From Paragonimus westermani (Eukaryota > Platyhelminthes > Trematoda > Plagiorchiida > Troglotrematidae): a DNA stretch of 64,000 nucleotides. Numbering within the stretch: the first letter of the stretch is position 1; each line of letters begins with the position of its first letter. A model generated the notes under the pieces. It did not search any database. It saw only the letters and a list, made by a program, of their open reading frames with translations, and was not told the DNA's origin. The position numbers were made by a program, and so were the translations under genes. Shown here one piece after another: positions 1 to 13,500 of the stretch. Location of the stretch: contig QNGE01000411.1 of assembly GCA_008508345.1 (NCBI GenBank), positions 184,388 to 248,387 of the forward strand. The letters are read 5' to 3'.

Positions 1-639
1 TGCCATCACCCACCTTTCAGTCCGACTATGCGTCTTGAAATGAAAATTGCTTTGCCAGCTAGTTTTCTTTGAAGGCTTTTTCACAAAACATCTTTGTTTA
101 TTGGATGTTTTCCGAACATTTATCTCTCGCGAGTTCTCCAGAGAAAGAGAGCAGTTTACGTTATTTTTTCTATGCTACCAGCCAAAAATATTTTAATTCT
201 GCGCAAGGATGAATTTGCCCCACTTCAGTAAGTTATTAAAGTTGAACAAAAATAGACTTGCAACAACATAAAAAATTTGTACAATTGCTTGAAGACGATA
301 CATAGAATTTTTATATAACTTTTGACTCCGTCATACTCCGGAAATCTTCGAAACTCTAATCTCATCTTGGACACTGGTCATTTCGGATATTGTAGCGCTC
401 ATCTTGAACATCCGTGAAAAAATCTGGTGGGTCCAATACCTGATTGTTGCAGGTTGTTTGATTTGTCCGGTCTTGTTATCACTGGTAGCCTAATGAGATA
501 TGTCTACGTTTAATAATGCTATCGAGCAACTCATAGTTGACCGCTACATGGTTCAGCCTTGAGGTTACTCAGAATACTTCCGACTACGTTAATAACAGTT
601 GCTCTTCGGAAACTGGCAGTCATTTTTCACTTCCAGGTG
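1..639. other. No gene recognised
   Basis: AT-rich sequence without a convincing exon on either strand. Part of it may be the eroded upstream region of the non-LTR element that becomes recognisable at about 640. It should be intronic for the integrin gene if its last exons lie below base 1. Confidence 0.5.
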
Positions 640-1420
640 GTCTTACGGATGGCTACCAGTTAAAGATTTGACCCACTGGTATCACATGTTACGTGATGTT
701 ATTCGCGAATGACAATATCCTATTTGCGCACAGTGAGATTACCTCCACAGAATCTCGAATGGTTGGGACATCAACAAAAGTAAATTGCTTCATTTTTCAG
801 CCTTCTCCAGGACAGAATGCTACACCTATACGTGGAATTCGCATCATTGGGGATGTTGTTGATAACTGTGTAGAGGTCAGCTACATGGGTAATAACCTGT
901 CGATCGAATTCGTGAGACGAAGGTTTGTGCCACTTCTGGACGTCACGAAAAATGCATATGATCATCTCCAATCTCAAAATTTGAAGCCGCATTTCTGCCG
1001 AGCAATCATGTTATCTTCACTGTTGTATTGTAATAAACTCTAAATACATCCGTTATGTCTCGGACCTATCATTGGCATTCGATGGTCAAATATGACTTTA
1101 AAAGACAAGGCACTTCGCAGTGGAGACACGGTGGGGAATAAATCAAAGATGAAGCGCAGTCAACTTCATTGGTCGGGACACGCCTGTAGACTGGTTATTC
1201 CGAAGCGATTGCTCTATGGGCAGTTAAGAACAATTAAGTGAAGTTCCTGTGATCATCAACTGCGATATCTACGCGGTAGCTGTGTAAGTCGTTCGTGCGT
1301 CAATACCGATCCTACATGGTTGAGGGACAGTCATGAAACTCCTAGAAGAGTAAGATCCGCAGCAGCGTGCGGAAACTTAATGAGCCACAATTGCTTGTCT
1401 GTGCCGTATGCAAACGAAGT
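640..1420 (+). mobile_element. Decayed non-LTR retrotransposon, C-terminal reverse transcriptase relic
   Basis: A 116-codon stretch (693-1043) reads MLFANDNILFAHSE, where an active element has a YADDxxLFA catalytic motif; here D-D is N-D, so it is dead. VEVSYMGNNLS and a following RRRF...AYDHLQSQ match the usual F-x-YLGS and thumb region. After a stop at about 1041, a second open stretch (about 1135-1240) reads MKRSQLHWSGHACRL and IPKRLLYGQL, the typical RLRWLGHVLRM...LPKR tail of these elements. A third piece near 1290-1360 (DPTWLRDS) also fits. Stops and frame changes separate the parts. The order and strand are consistent with a single old insertion. Confidence 0.75.
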
Positions 1421-4251
1421 ACAGGTACAGAAGGTTGTTGTGACGTGCCCACGTTGATTGGCCATCGTTGATTAGTAGATCATGGACGTGTTCACGGCAT
1501 ACTGTCAACAAAAATTATGACCGAAACAGGTGCAAGTGAGTTAAGTCGATTACATATTTTTCGTTTTTCTGGACTACATGTGTACATCTCTTGAAAAGGC
1601 ATCTATTGTCCTTTCCAGTAGCCTGAATTATGGTGGCCTTATATCTTTGTTTAAGATCTGTTGTTGCTATGTCTGTTCAGTCCGAAATTAAACGTTTTGC
1701 TCCTTCTCATAGTCTTATGAGGAGCATCAACACATGTTGCTGAAATGAAGTTCTTCTCACTTTTAATTTTCCGTATTCTTCTTGTCAGTTTTCAGGTTCT
1801 TTCCTGCTAGTTCACACTAGATACGGAGTGCGTGAGTAGACCCGCGAATGATACAGTGTAAGCCACTTGTGACGATGGTTGTGCGTAGGTCTACAGTGGT
1901 TTAGCTGTCTGTGAAGCGCATATCACCATCCGTATTCATCGTCGCTTGTAGCTTAGTGATACTGCCAGCTGGTGAGTTAAAATGAAAATCGCCAATGGTA
2001 AGTAGTGAACGGTAGGCCGTGCTCACCTTCTGGAGTAAGGTTATGTGACCTCTACAGCTTTTGGTTGAAGACCTTGGAATTCGGAATAACAAATCGCACT
2101 TATTTTTGTAAATATGTTTATCTTACTGAGTTGTCTGTGAAATACTCAGGGTGGATTGGGCGGGTCGGCTTTTGAAGCTAAGCATATGTCAAATGGTTGT
2201 GGTCTTACTTCCAAATGCAATAAGTTACTTATATTCAGGAAACTTACACAGTGGTGGTGATTACTACAATTCGAACAGTCCCGTCTGTGGGTTAAAACTC
2301 GTTTCATCCAGTTTCTTCATCTTTATGCAAGATGTGTTTTTTTAATTTTTTTTTGGGTTGATACCTAAGGAATGTTATCAATCACTACTACTTAGTCGTC
2401 TCTGGTGATGATGTGTCTAATTAAAGTGAGTCTATGATGAAACCACAGTTGTCTAACTGATGGGGGTAGTCCAGTCTGATCTATCACTTCTTGTTCACTT
2501 GAACCATACCGGTATCTACTCAAGAAGATACTGCATTTTAACTTGATGTAACAAACACGCAACAAGCTGCGTAAACAATCACATCTGCGTGTCACGCACC
2601 TCAGCGCAGAAGTCACGTCACAAAAGTCGTAAAGTGATTAAACAAGTTTACAAGGACGGTATGTGGATGGTAGAGAGTGTGGAACCAAAACTGATACAAG
2701 CTAGAAGAATTCAGCGATGGAAGTCTAGAGTTTAGGACGAGCAAAACGACTAGGTTCTGGATAAACCCCCATAGACAAGGAGCTTAGGTGGATCAAACCC
2801 AGAGGGGCATGTGATAGGTCGTCAAGGTTAGAAAGAGGTAATGGAACAGGCAACATGATGTGAATAATTCTGACTGGTTAGTTGTGTTAAGGATTCAGTG
2901 AATAAAATGCCGTGTACTTGGTATTGATAATTTGTACCACACAGACTTTTATTGAGTTTGTCCGAAAACCACGATTACAGTGACAAGAGCTTTTGGCTTA
3001 CACGAACTACACAGTAGCAGAGACTGAACTTCTCGAAAATGTGTGCATCGTGCGTAGATTTTAGTTTTGCAATTTTTTTAATATGCCAACAAAGTCCTCA
3101 TTTTCAATTTTAGTAATAGATTTCACTACTCCTTCAATGATTCCACGTCGTATATACTAATTTTCGTTGTCCACCTTACCCGACTATAGGAGGCCTTTGC
3201 GAAGCGGTCTGCAAAAGAATAAAATACCATACACGAGAAAGGAAATGGAATTTAAGTCTGAGTGAAAGTTTGAATAGTATTCTACTATCCTACAGTTTTT
3301 GTATCACAAATGTCAGCATGTCGCTCACATTTACCACAATGACACTTATACTTGCCTAAATGCAACTGCCCTCAATAGATCACGTGCCCAGTTGTTTGAC
3401 ATGTTTTCGGGTGCAAACATATTATAAGCAAAACTAACTGTTATTGCGTAACCCGGTCAAACACGGTTGAAACGGATGGCCACAGTGCTTTTCAGTCTAC
3501 TAAGGTGTAGTGGATACGGTCATCGGAGCTATTAGCAAATATCTCACCAGTCACCTTCGACTCCCAGACGCCAGTTTTTTTATATAATTAAACTCGGGTG
3601 ATCAAGAGTCTGAAAAACCCCGACTTCGCCGGATAATATAATACTCCGGCTACTCTCTACCTAAATGACCCAGATAGCAGTAAAAATCAGTTCTCTTCGT
3701 GTCACCATTTTGACAATTGTTAGACAAAAGTACTGGGGCATTTCATAGAGGCTAAATTGTACTGTTCTGGGGCTCAAATGACGATTGTCCTAACATAGAG
3801 TAATGTGGCTTGAGCCCAACTATCCTCGATTTGTCATGAACATACCGAACAAAAAAAGTGGATTATGCACACAGCAATACACTCATTCTTAAAACTGGCT
3901 TTTCAAAGTAAATTTATATCGGTCATAAATGTGATCGGGTGTTCGTTATTAACTTTTCCGAAACAAACATTTCCGACTCATTCGTGACAATCATGTGTTC
4001 AGCAATTAACAGCTTTTGCGTTCAGAAAGTGCGTACTGTGTGTTACTAAAGAAGAAAACATTTTAGGAAAGGCCGATCGGTTTGACAATTTCATCGCGAT
4101 GTAGAACTTAGTAGCGATTTGTCATTTTGGTTGAATCAGTATTCAACTTGAAGCTCGTTTCAAGTCTGAAAAAGAGCCCCACATTATTCAACCGATCGGT
4201 TTTTCTGTTTAGTGTGCTTACGTGTTTATACGCATTTTGACCCACACTTAC
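1421..4251. other. Probable integrin intron sequence
   Basis: The intron that opens at the GTAAGT at 4251 runs leftward through here. It was searched on the minus strand for the rest of calf-2, a membrane helix and a GFFKR-type motif; none was found. Apart from the weak relic at 2392-2616 nothing is recognised. Confidence 0.5.
2392..2616 (-). mobile_element. Possible second non-LTR retrotransposon tail relic
   Basis: The minus-strand frame ends with EVIDQTGLPPSVRQ and RLTLIRHIITRDD. This loosely resembles the TGLPP...RRLRWLGHVLRMPDD region near the end of non-LTR reverse transcriptases. It is short, on the strand opposite to the relic at 640-1420, and lacks any catalytic motif. It could equally be a chance open frame. 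Confidence 0.25.
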
Positions 4252-4530
4252 TTCAGGAGACGTGTTGATCATCAGTGGTTGTGCACCATCCTCTGCTTGA
4301 TGGCGAACACGGTCTAGAAAGTAAACCAAATGTTCGCCATCTTCCGTTTGCATTGGCATCGATATATTGACCCACAGATCCTCGATAGGTGATGGTCCGT
4401 TGTTTGAGATCAGATAGATGTGTTTAATCTCCGGTCCCAACGTTTCTGGGTGCACGCGTTGCATCTCGTACAGTTGAACGGTGAAATTACGTGAATCGAT
4501 TGTGGTTCGATCGAGAGATGATGAAGATAA
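4252..4530 (-). CDS. Integrin alpha exon: start of calf-2
   Basis: 279 bases, 93 codons, phase 0 at both ends. The acceptor is aaaatccatatag|TTATCT and the donor CCTGAA|gtaagtg. LSSSSLDRTTIDSRNFTV continues the previous KIE as VEIRGVSSPDH does in alpha V. GPEIKHIYLISNNGPSPIED is a near-signature match to GPVVQHIYELRNNGPSS, followed by LWVNISMP and a polar stretch ending PLMINTSPE. Sequons NFT, NIS and NTS are seen. Downstream on the minus strand no further exon was recognised before base 1, so the remaining calf-2, membrane helix and tail should be outside the window. Confidence 0.95.
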
Positions 4531-7500
4531 CTATATGGATTTTTTATAAAAAAAGAAGTCAAACAGTTTTTACTTTTTATAATCTCGACAGCGATGGTCA
4601 GCTTCATCAACGACGTAAGTTGGGAACGCTCAATGGAAAACTCACCTAATTGTTGAGGAATTAAAAACCTCAGTCTGATATCACCGTCTTCTAATAAATA
4701 ACTACTGGAAAATTGCACCAACAGCAATTACGTGATAGAAAAAACGGATGAATAATAATAGTTTATTGTGTGACATTTTTAAAAGAGCTATCTTCAAGCA
4801 CAGCCTTGTAGCCATCGACTGGGTTTCGTAAATCAAACAAATGTATGATTAGTAACTAGACCACATTTAATAGGTGGAAGTGAGATGAATTACAGACACT
4901 GGGTGGAACAGTCGTGATCATTGGAGTGAGTCCGTTCGTGTACGACCTTTCAAAATCATCACCGTCTCCATAGACAACAACACACCAGTAGTGCACACTG
5001 ATGCTCAACTGCCAAACAATCATGGAAAAAAGAAAATCCTTCACGGAATAAAAACGAAGGGGAGTGGAAAGAACTACTAAAAATTGATATGTCTGTATTC
5101 AAACATTGAGCACAAAGGTGCTGACAACTTGCATGTAAAAACCTGCGCTATCAATGAAAATAAGGTGTCGTCGATAAGACAGCTTCTTTATGGCTTCTAC
5201 TGCTACGCATCATTGAGTGCACTCACATCACAGACAACTCGGTCAAACAACGATGAGATTCACGTCACTGAGCTCGATTAGCCACCATCTCACCTGACGC
5301 CTCTAGCCACAGACTCTGCGGGTCACGAGATCCCCAGCCCGAGATAATTATCCAGCATAAAATGGCCAACCCAACGGTAAACTACTTCATCCCTCCATGT
5401 CACGTCATCATATGTCCACCCCGAATATTTTCTGTCGGTCGCTGCATCAGCAAAGCGTGCTCGGCTAGACAGGCGACTAGTTGGCATCCGTAGTGCACGA
5501 CTTAACTCTTTTGACAATCAGTACCAAATACACGCCTCCTAATCTCCTCGTTGTTTACTCGTTGGTGCCAACGAATGCGAGCAACCAAATGCAGACAGAT
5601 ATCTGAAGACGATTGACGTCTTCTATCCTGAGCGGTCGTGTAACTCAGCCGTGAAATAATATAGCCCTTACTGTCGCTTTATGCATGCGACCTTTACGCT
5701 TCAGATAGATTTCTCTCTGTCACCCGAAGTATCCCAGATTGGCAAATAAAGTCCTTAGAAACACGCACATTCTTCGTCATTTCCTACATCTCCGCCGTCG
5801 CTGATGCAGCTTCCCAAGTGGAAGAAATCGATAAGCAACCCTCGTGACTTCAGTACGACCCTTCAAAAGCAATTAAATGAATTTTAGCCCATAAGGCACT
5901 GACCTGCGATCAGCGCAGATACAGACAAAGTGGGAAAATAACCAACCACAAAAGCTATTGATTTGATTGTTGAACTGCAATAAAACTCTGAAATGCTGTC
6001 TCCCGTCCAGAGGATTTCACACCCTCTCATATAACAGGGAGCCTTGACTCAAAGATAAAGTGCTTGATTTGAAAAACACAGTGAGTTCTTTAGGATACCA
6101 GTTGAATAGTTGGCCCCACATGCATGAGAAGTTCACTCGACAGGTCCCTGATCAGATCAGGGGAGACGCTCAGATTGTAACTATAGCACTACACACAGCT
6201 ATATCCAGGGGTGCTCATTTAAGGAAAGTACTCAACACGATCGTAACTGAACTGTACGTCCTTCGTTGAGGAAAGTACAGAAAATCGTGTACGCTCTATA
6301 TTTATTGATCTAAGTGTGGTGAAAGGCGTACACATGCAAGTGAGTAAGAATATTTTGATTAGAAAATTGTGTAACTCAATGATATTTTGCAATTTCCTGT
6401 TTTCAGGTCTGTCGGCTTGAGTTGAGGTCCGTCAATTTAGAGATCTATACGAGAAACAACCGGTGAGAGAACGTACGGAACTATCAGCAGGTACACATGG
6501 ATCTCACCAATATCTTACAAAAGTACTCGTTTTCCCGTAACAGGTTCTCGTGGGAATAGTTCTGACCATCATTATTCATATAAACTTTCGTGATAATGAA
6601 GCGTCCTCGAAGCATTCATTTAGTGATGTGCGTTAGGTGGAAAAACAGAGGATAGGCATTCGCATGGTGCTTGACCTCTGGCTAGTAGATCACTCGAAAT
6701 TCGAAAAATCAGCATTTCATGAATTGAACTTTTGTGTTACCCAGTTTACGAATAACGTTCATGGCCATTTCTTTCAACGGGCTTTCGAAAAATGGCAAAT
6801 ATTTAGAGCGGCGTACCTGCAAAAATCTTCTGTACGGTTTTTGTTGACATCCCAACACTCATCCTCTTTGGCGGATAAATTTATGGCCAGTATGTGTTCA
6901 ATTTTCATACTGTTTGTCAGTATCCATGCTGTTTTTCAGCTGATCCTAACTAGAAGCTTGCCGCCTACAAGACTGTCAATTACGCACCGGTGATTTTAAC
7001 TATTGCCAGTTCAATAATCATGTTCAGATTTCCAGAAAAAGAAGTTCATCGGTCATCTCTTATCCGATTTACGACCTTCTATCTGCCTTATTCGCGGAAC
7101 ACACTCACAGTACCCAGCCGTTATTCCGTACAACGCCTGAGCCTCAACGTCAAAATGCATTCAGAAGCGGATTCAAATATAACGGACACAACAAAAAAAC
7201 TGAACTAAAACTATCACAAAGATCGCAAAGAAGAGCGTGTGCCCATTCATTCATAGTTAATCAGTGCTACCTGTATTTTTACGACGTATACAAGCATGTT
7301 GATTGAAAAGGTCATTGTGTGTGCATGTGTTTTTTTCATTATGGAAACCTGGGTCAGTGGCTAATGCATTTGTCAACCGTAGGTGGAAGCTGTTGAGCGA
7401 GCTTGTTACTTTGAGGGTGGTCGTTTCGGGAACAAGTCATCAAAGACCGACAGCTTCATGGAGGAACGCAGGAGGTAGGGCAGTATTAGTTCTTCATGTA

Positions 7501-10500
7501 AGTCCTTTTCAGCAACTGTTGTGTTGATGGCGGTACCAACGCTAGGGTTTGTAAGTACATGGCAGATATGTCTACTTGGGTGCGGAACGATGATAATTAA
7601 CTAAACGTTACAAAATGCCTGTGAACGACGTTGGTATCCGTCGCGTTGCTTATAGTGAGTGACAAAATTGACAGTAATTTTGATCTACCTGTTCACGTCA
7701 GCATTGGCAGTAGCCCTTCAAGTTCATGTATACAGGTATTTTTCGTTGCTCAATCCCCAATATTTTGAGTCAGCGTACCAGGTGAAAAATGGAATCATAG
7801 GGAATGCCGAAATTGATGAGTACTGATAGATACACACTCTGGATTTTAGTCAGATGAGCTTTGTGTTCTACACAAAACTCGTCAAAAAGAGGTTGAGAAA
7901 TTTATTAATGTCACCGAATTAGCTATTGGATTGTAGTGTACCGGCGGATCCACGACATCTAATGTTCAGCACACAGCACATCCTAGTTCTTCTAGGTTGT
8001 CTGCTAAGACAACCAGCCAACCCTGCCCACTCAGTCAGATGTAGGACAGCCAATGATGACAAGTATATGACCGCTATGAGGGGCTTTGCCACCACAGTAA
8101 AGGTTTGTGCAGCCGAATCCAATATGGATGAGAGAAATCTTGGGAAGCCTAATATTACTCTGACATTGTGACCCATATATGAGAAAGAGTAACTGTGCAC
8201 TGAATCGTTTGCATCAATGGAGGGAATTGAAAATCCAGCACGGATGCAGACCGCTCCCCACTTTGAAAATTTCACGTTTCTAAAGGTTCCCGGTTCTACA
8301 TGGGGACGACAGACGTGTGGCCAGATAGTTCGTTTGTTCATGTGAGGGTCTCATCTTGAAAGAGCTAATGCATGTGAAGCGCCTTTTTCTTAAAACCACA
8401 AGTAACTTAGCCCAGCCTAGCAGAGTCTTAGGGGACTGGACTGATGACGTTTGTTTAGCATTGGTTAAGCCATCATCGGAACTGTAAATGAAAGATAGTC
8501 ATTACTGGGGCTCCAGCAGTGTGCGATCCACTATGAGCGGATGCTACATGCTCCAAGATTGGACTTTGATTTGAAAATCGAGTTATGTATGTGTGTACTA
8601 CGTGATGAAATGTGTCCCTCTCCGTTGAACGCAATCAAGCCGAAAAATATTTCTGAAGTAACTTGTAGCTTTGGAGAAAACGATCTCTAGCATTCACTTT
8701 CCTGTTAGCGGTCATAAAAACCCTCCTTCTTTACTCCATATTTCACAAAATGTTCCCCATAACAAAACTGAATCATGTTATCTCAAGCACAGATGAGTAC
8801 GTGTTCAAACTGGAACAGACCGGTGACGATTTCTGTGCTACCCACCAGATCGAAACATATTTAGTCAAATTGAAATCTAGTGATCCAGGTGGCCGTCAAA
8901 AATTCAATCTCTTGATGTCGAAAAAGTTTTGCTTTCAAGCAAATAAATGGCGATTTCTCATGTCCACGTAAATTGCAACCATTGGAGTTGTTAACCATCT
9001 GAGGCAGATGCTCTGCAATACATCCTTAGAAGCCTCATCTATTCTCTGTTTCTGGTTTTTCTCTTGTAATCGATAATGTACACATATACGTACAAGCTGT
9101 ATAGATATCTCCAGCGTTGCCTTGACCGATTTTTAAAGCCGAGTGAGATGTTGGCCTGTTAACATTAATTGGCCACATGGGTATAAGAACCGTGTGTGAG
9201 ATTCGCTGCGGCATAGATCGATGTCTACTTCGGCTTGGATTGAACTCATTAACACTAGGGCAGAGCGAAAGCTCTGGGATACGAGGCTTACACAGATGGG
9301 TCTGTCGCCCTGTCTAATGGAGGGATTAGACAAAGTTATGAGGTTTCGAAGTTCGAAAGTTCAACGTGGAAATAAGCTCACCGTCCATAGGTGGAAAACG
9401 GATCGTGGTCGATCGAACACTTTTGATACCATTTGCGGTTTGAACACATTGCAAGTTAGAGACACTAAGAGCGCAAAACGAACTAGTTAACCACTTCTGC
9501 GAGACGTTGTGGCAAAAGCAAAGGCCATTTCTGTGAGGTCAATTCGCAACGAAAATTTCGCCTGCATTTCAATAAAACAATGCAAGAGAAAAGAATAGTG
9601 CTGAAGGAAAACGATTAGGGCAGCTTTCTAGGGCTGACTTCCGGTCAGTTTGTGAGAGATCATTTCTCTTTCACATACGTGTGTGTGTGTGTGTACATGC
9701 AGGCATACATCTCGATTCCAACGGTTTGCTTCTTTCCGTTTTTGCAGTTCTAATGGATTGACTGTGTTGAATTCAATAACATAGGCACCGGGAAGGTGAC
9801 ATTTTTAATTTTAAAGCAGTTCATACCGACAATTTCCAAACTAAAACAGAGCCACTAATTGGTAAAAGTCTGTGCTTTGTTCAGCTACCGATTAGGTTTC
9901 TCATTTATATGCGAGCAGTTCATCTCCGAAAACTGATACCCTTAGTGTCTGGTGGCTTGTGACCAATGGTCGACATCTACCGTCACATATGTCTCAACCA
10001 ATTCTAGGTCACGTTTTAGTATAAAATATCCCAACAGCTGTCTGTTGGATGTTTCGTACTAATACAACTCACAGCTGGTGTTAGCTCAGTTGACTGCAAA
10101 TAAAAAACTGGTTCCCAAACTGCCCAGAACAGTTAACATCAAGAAATTTTAATACATAAAATAGCTTGATTCATGCTGCCTACATATATTTCTTACGCAC
10201 TATGGAAATCACAGGCTGTGTTGTGATCCACAACTGCATTCGATTTAAGCACATAAATAAATTTTAATGCTCACTTCTATTTTAGCTGTAAGTTGAAGGT
10301 TGTACGTGATGCTGGCCACGTTATCTCGCAAATCTTCGTCTTCGTTCCCGCTGATCACCTCTGCAGTGATGACGACCGAATCACGATGGACGGATTTCTG
10401 GCCAGATTGAGGCTGCAATCCCAGCGGTTCGCGTTCGAAGCGCCTGAGTACCTCGGAATGCGCAACACTGTCTGGTGTGTCAGTTACTTGGGGTTTGGAG

Positions 10501-13500
10501 AAGTTCTCCGACCCGGTAGATTCGGGTTGATCATGCATAGGTACATCGAGCTCACGGAAAGCACCGGCCGTATTCAGACGAAAAACAAACGGCCTTAGGT
10601 TGCTACCTGTGTGACCCAAAGGATCACCCAGGTCACATAAAATTTGTGTGGCCTGTTGGTTGAGAACAATTAAAGAAAAAACTGATAAATACGTTCGGAA
10701 ACCAAAACAACAGCCGACATTCTGAAACAGTAGGCTGCACAACAAGCTCGAGATTGAATGTCTTTGAAATAAATTCCCCCATAAAGATTGATCTTTGCTT
10801 CTGGTAAGAATTTCGATTCAGTTTTCTTACGGTGAAACAGGTGGTTCGTGAAGGCAAATTTTGTACGTGAAGCCTGGATAGCCGTGAACTGTTTAACATA
10901 TGTCCCGAGCTAGCATTAAACGTCGGCAGCCAGCAGTGACTATATCGGTAAAGATTAGATGAAAAAAGAGGTTTACTCAAACTTAATGGTCGGCGGTAAA
11001 ATTCCAGGGATGACTTAAAATCAAGGCATGCATCTATTTAACCACGTTGGTGAAAGTGTACTTGTCAAAGCTGTCATTATATAGTGCAAACCGTCGATGA
11101 AAATGTTAACCAGACGGTAAAGCATGCAATGATGAAAAAACAAGTTGTCTCTTTTCCAGAGTCGAGAAGTGTACACGATTCTACTCTGGTAACCAGCCTG
11201 AACAGCTGAATCTCACCAAACGTTACTTCATAATGTTCACTGTCAGCTGTATGCAGTACAGTTGATATCGGCTCAGTGTGATTTGTCGAGTGGGGACGGT
11301 GGACAAAAATTGTAGCCTGCAACCTTTATCCTGTTGTGACTCAACGTTCATACTTATTTGGATACAGGTGATAAGAACATCTTTTGACATGGAAGAATCA
11401 GCTGAGATAACTCCGGCGACCTAACACTGATAGCTACAATCGTATGAGCTCAAAGACTCCTGCAAATGAGTCCTGTTGGACGGAAATGAACAAAGGGGAT
11501 TTACTGGCAATTTCTCAAATAACCCAGAGCAATATACTGAATGCTTTGAACCATTTTTTAGTTGTGTGCACTTGCAAAATCAGTGTTGAAAGGGCAGCAA
11601 ACTTACACGGAAATAGTTAAACCACGGAAAGTCCTGAATTGCCCCGGTTTTTGGTGAGGAATTGTCCATACCTCTTGTTTTATGATAGTGTCCATCTGGT
11701 TGGACCTACTGTTATCGACGTCTATTTTTAGGAGAAACACTGCATTCCCGGAGTAGTTATCGAATGGAAGAAAGTGGCAAACTTCAATCGGACCCGAAGC
11801 ATAACGGAGTGTTGTTTGCAGACTCAGTGAGGGTCGCGGAGTGACATTAACCATCACTACCCTTATCTAAAAACTAGGTGTTTTTGACTAATAAATGGTA
11901 GAATGGCCGTAATAAAAATCTTCTCGTTAAACACGGCAAGAAAGAATCGGCTGTTGACAAATGGTACAGAATTTTGGTTTTAGCGATTGAAAAACCGTCA
12001 GTGTGTGTCTACATTCATTTAAATTTTTGGCTTGCTCGTTTTATCAGAAGCATTTGATTAGAGTGTCAGTCATGTTAGTGTAGATCAATAGTGTATATTC
12101 TTACGACAGTGGAAATGTCAACCGTAGCACTTGCAGCTGTAGGGTTAGCTTGTTGATCATATCATACATGATCACTATACTTTGCAGTTGAGCACGTAAG
12201 GCGGACTCAGAAAACCAATGTGAACTACTAATAGCAACTGGATAGCTGCATTAATAAACCGAAGTAAAGCTCGTAGTGAGATTTGTTACTTTTCGCCGCC
12301 AAATACATCGTTTTCAGATGCGATCGCCAGCTAGTATACGCTTCTGAGAAACGTTGATATTTGGTGAACAGACATCCAATAAGACGTACAAATGTACATA
12401 TCTCCGTCGTCCTGTATGAAATGTTCTTTTGACCAGACGGTGGCCCCAGTTTGATATGTATTATTGATATATAAGTTGGATCCTCTTGCCCATATATATA
12501 CATGAATCAACGATCTGAACCTCAATTACCAAAATTTCACTTGAACTGATTCACTGACACGGAAACTGTTACCAATTGAAAAAGCGACAGCTAACAAGCT
12601 TTAACAAACCTTTCACTAATCACACTTTAAATTGCACACATTTGTACTGAGAAGAGGTTAAGCAACAAACCGTTCTCATCGAGTATATTTTTAACTGTCG
12701 CAACCTCTGTCTGGGTCCGTAAAGCGGTTTACTTCCCTTAGTAATACAGGACCAAATTTACTGCTAGACATTCGGCTGCGTACGAAATTAAAAAATATAT
12801 TTCTTATGATGTAGCACTTCAATACTGTACGACAATAGAACTTACTTGAATAGTCGGAAGTTGTCTGAACTGACAAGACAGATCATCGGGCAAAGTAAAA
12901 CTGAAAGGATGAGGGATAGTCATTCGTAACTGCGCAGCGTAGGCATTCTCACCTAGATTTCCAATGCCTACTGTGAGGTTGCGTTGTGTGATACGTTCGC
13001 GGAAGTACACTACCAGGTTGTCAGTCGGTCCATCAGATATGTCCATCATACGCACACGCAGGTCAGCTCGACAAATGTTGTCTGGTCCACACGCAGGGTT
13101 GGCGAACTGAAGTGGTCGGCTGAGAAAGTGTCGTTTCCCAAGAAACGGATGCAACGTCCACGAGGCGACGGGCTTCGATCCGACCAAATTTGGCATTGTG
13201 TCTGACACTGGTAGTAAACTGGCGTTGATAAGTATGGGCTTCCATATGAACGATCTAACACGAGCGGACTGTGGTTCTAGTGCCAAAGATAGCAAAGTCA
13301 GCCGATTAGTGTCTCCGAGTTCATCCGTAGTGACGTTAACCGGTACTACTGTATGCATAATTCCGTTGACCGGCAAACCCGGGTTAGAAATATTGGTCAA
13401 TTCTCGTCCACTTAAACGCTTAAACACTAAATTCTCCATGGACGCATCCAAATCAATTATCACATGGAGTTTAAAACTCTGCGTGTGTTGGGGTTGCCTT

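Noticed and set aside
6637..6993. 118-codon plus-strand frame with a hydrophobic C-terminal segment
   Set aside because: No homology recognised, no splice or promoter context; treated as chance.
7919..8341. 140-codon minus-strand frame, also open on the plus strand over part of its length
   Set aside because: No recognisable domain, within the range of chance frames, and inside an integrin intron.
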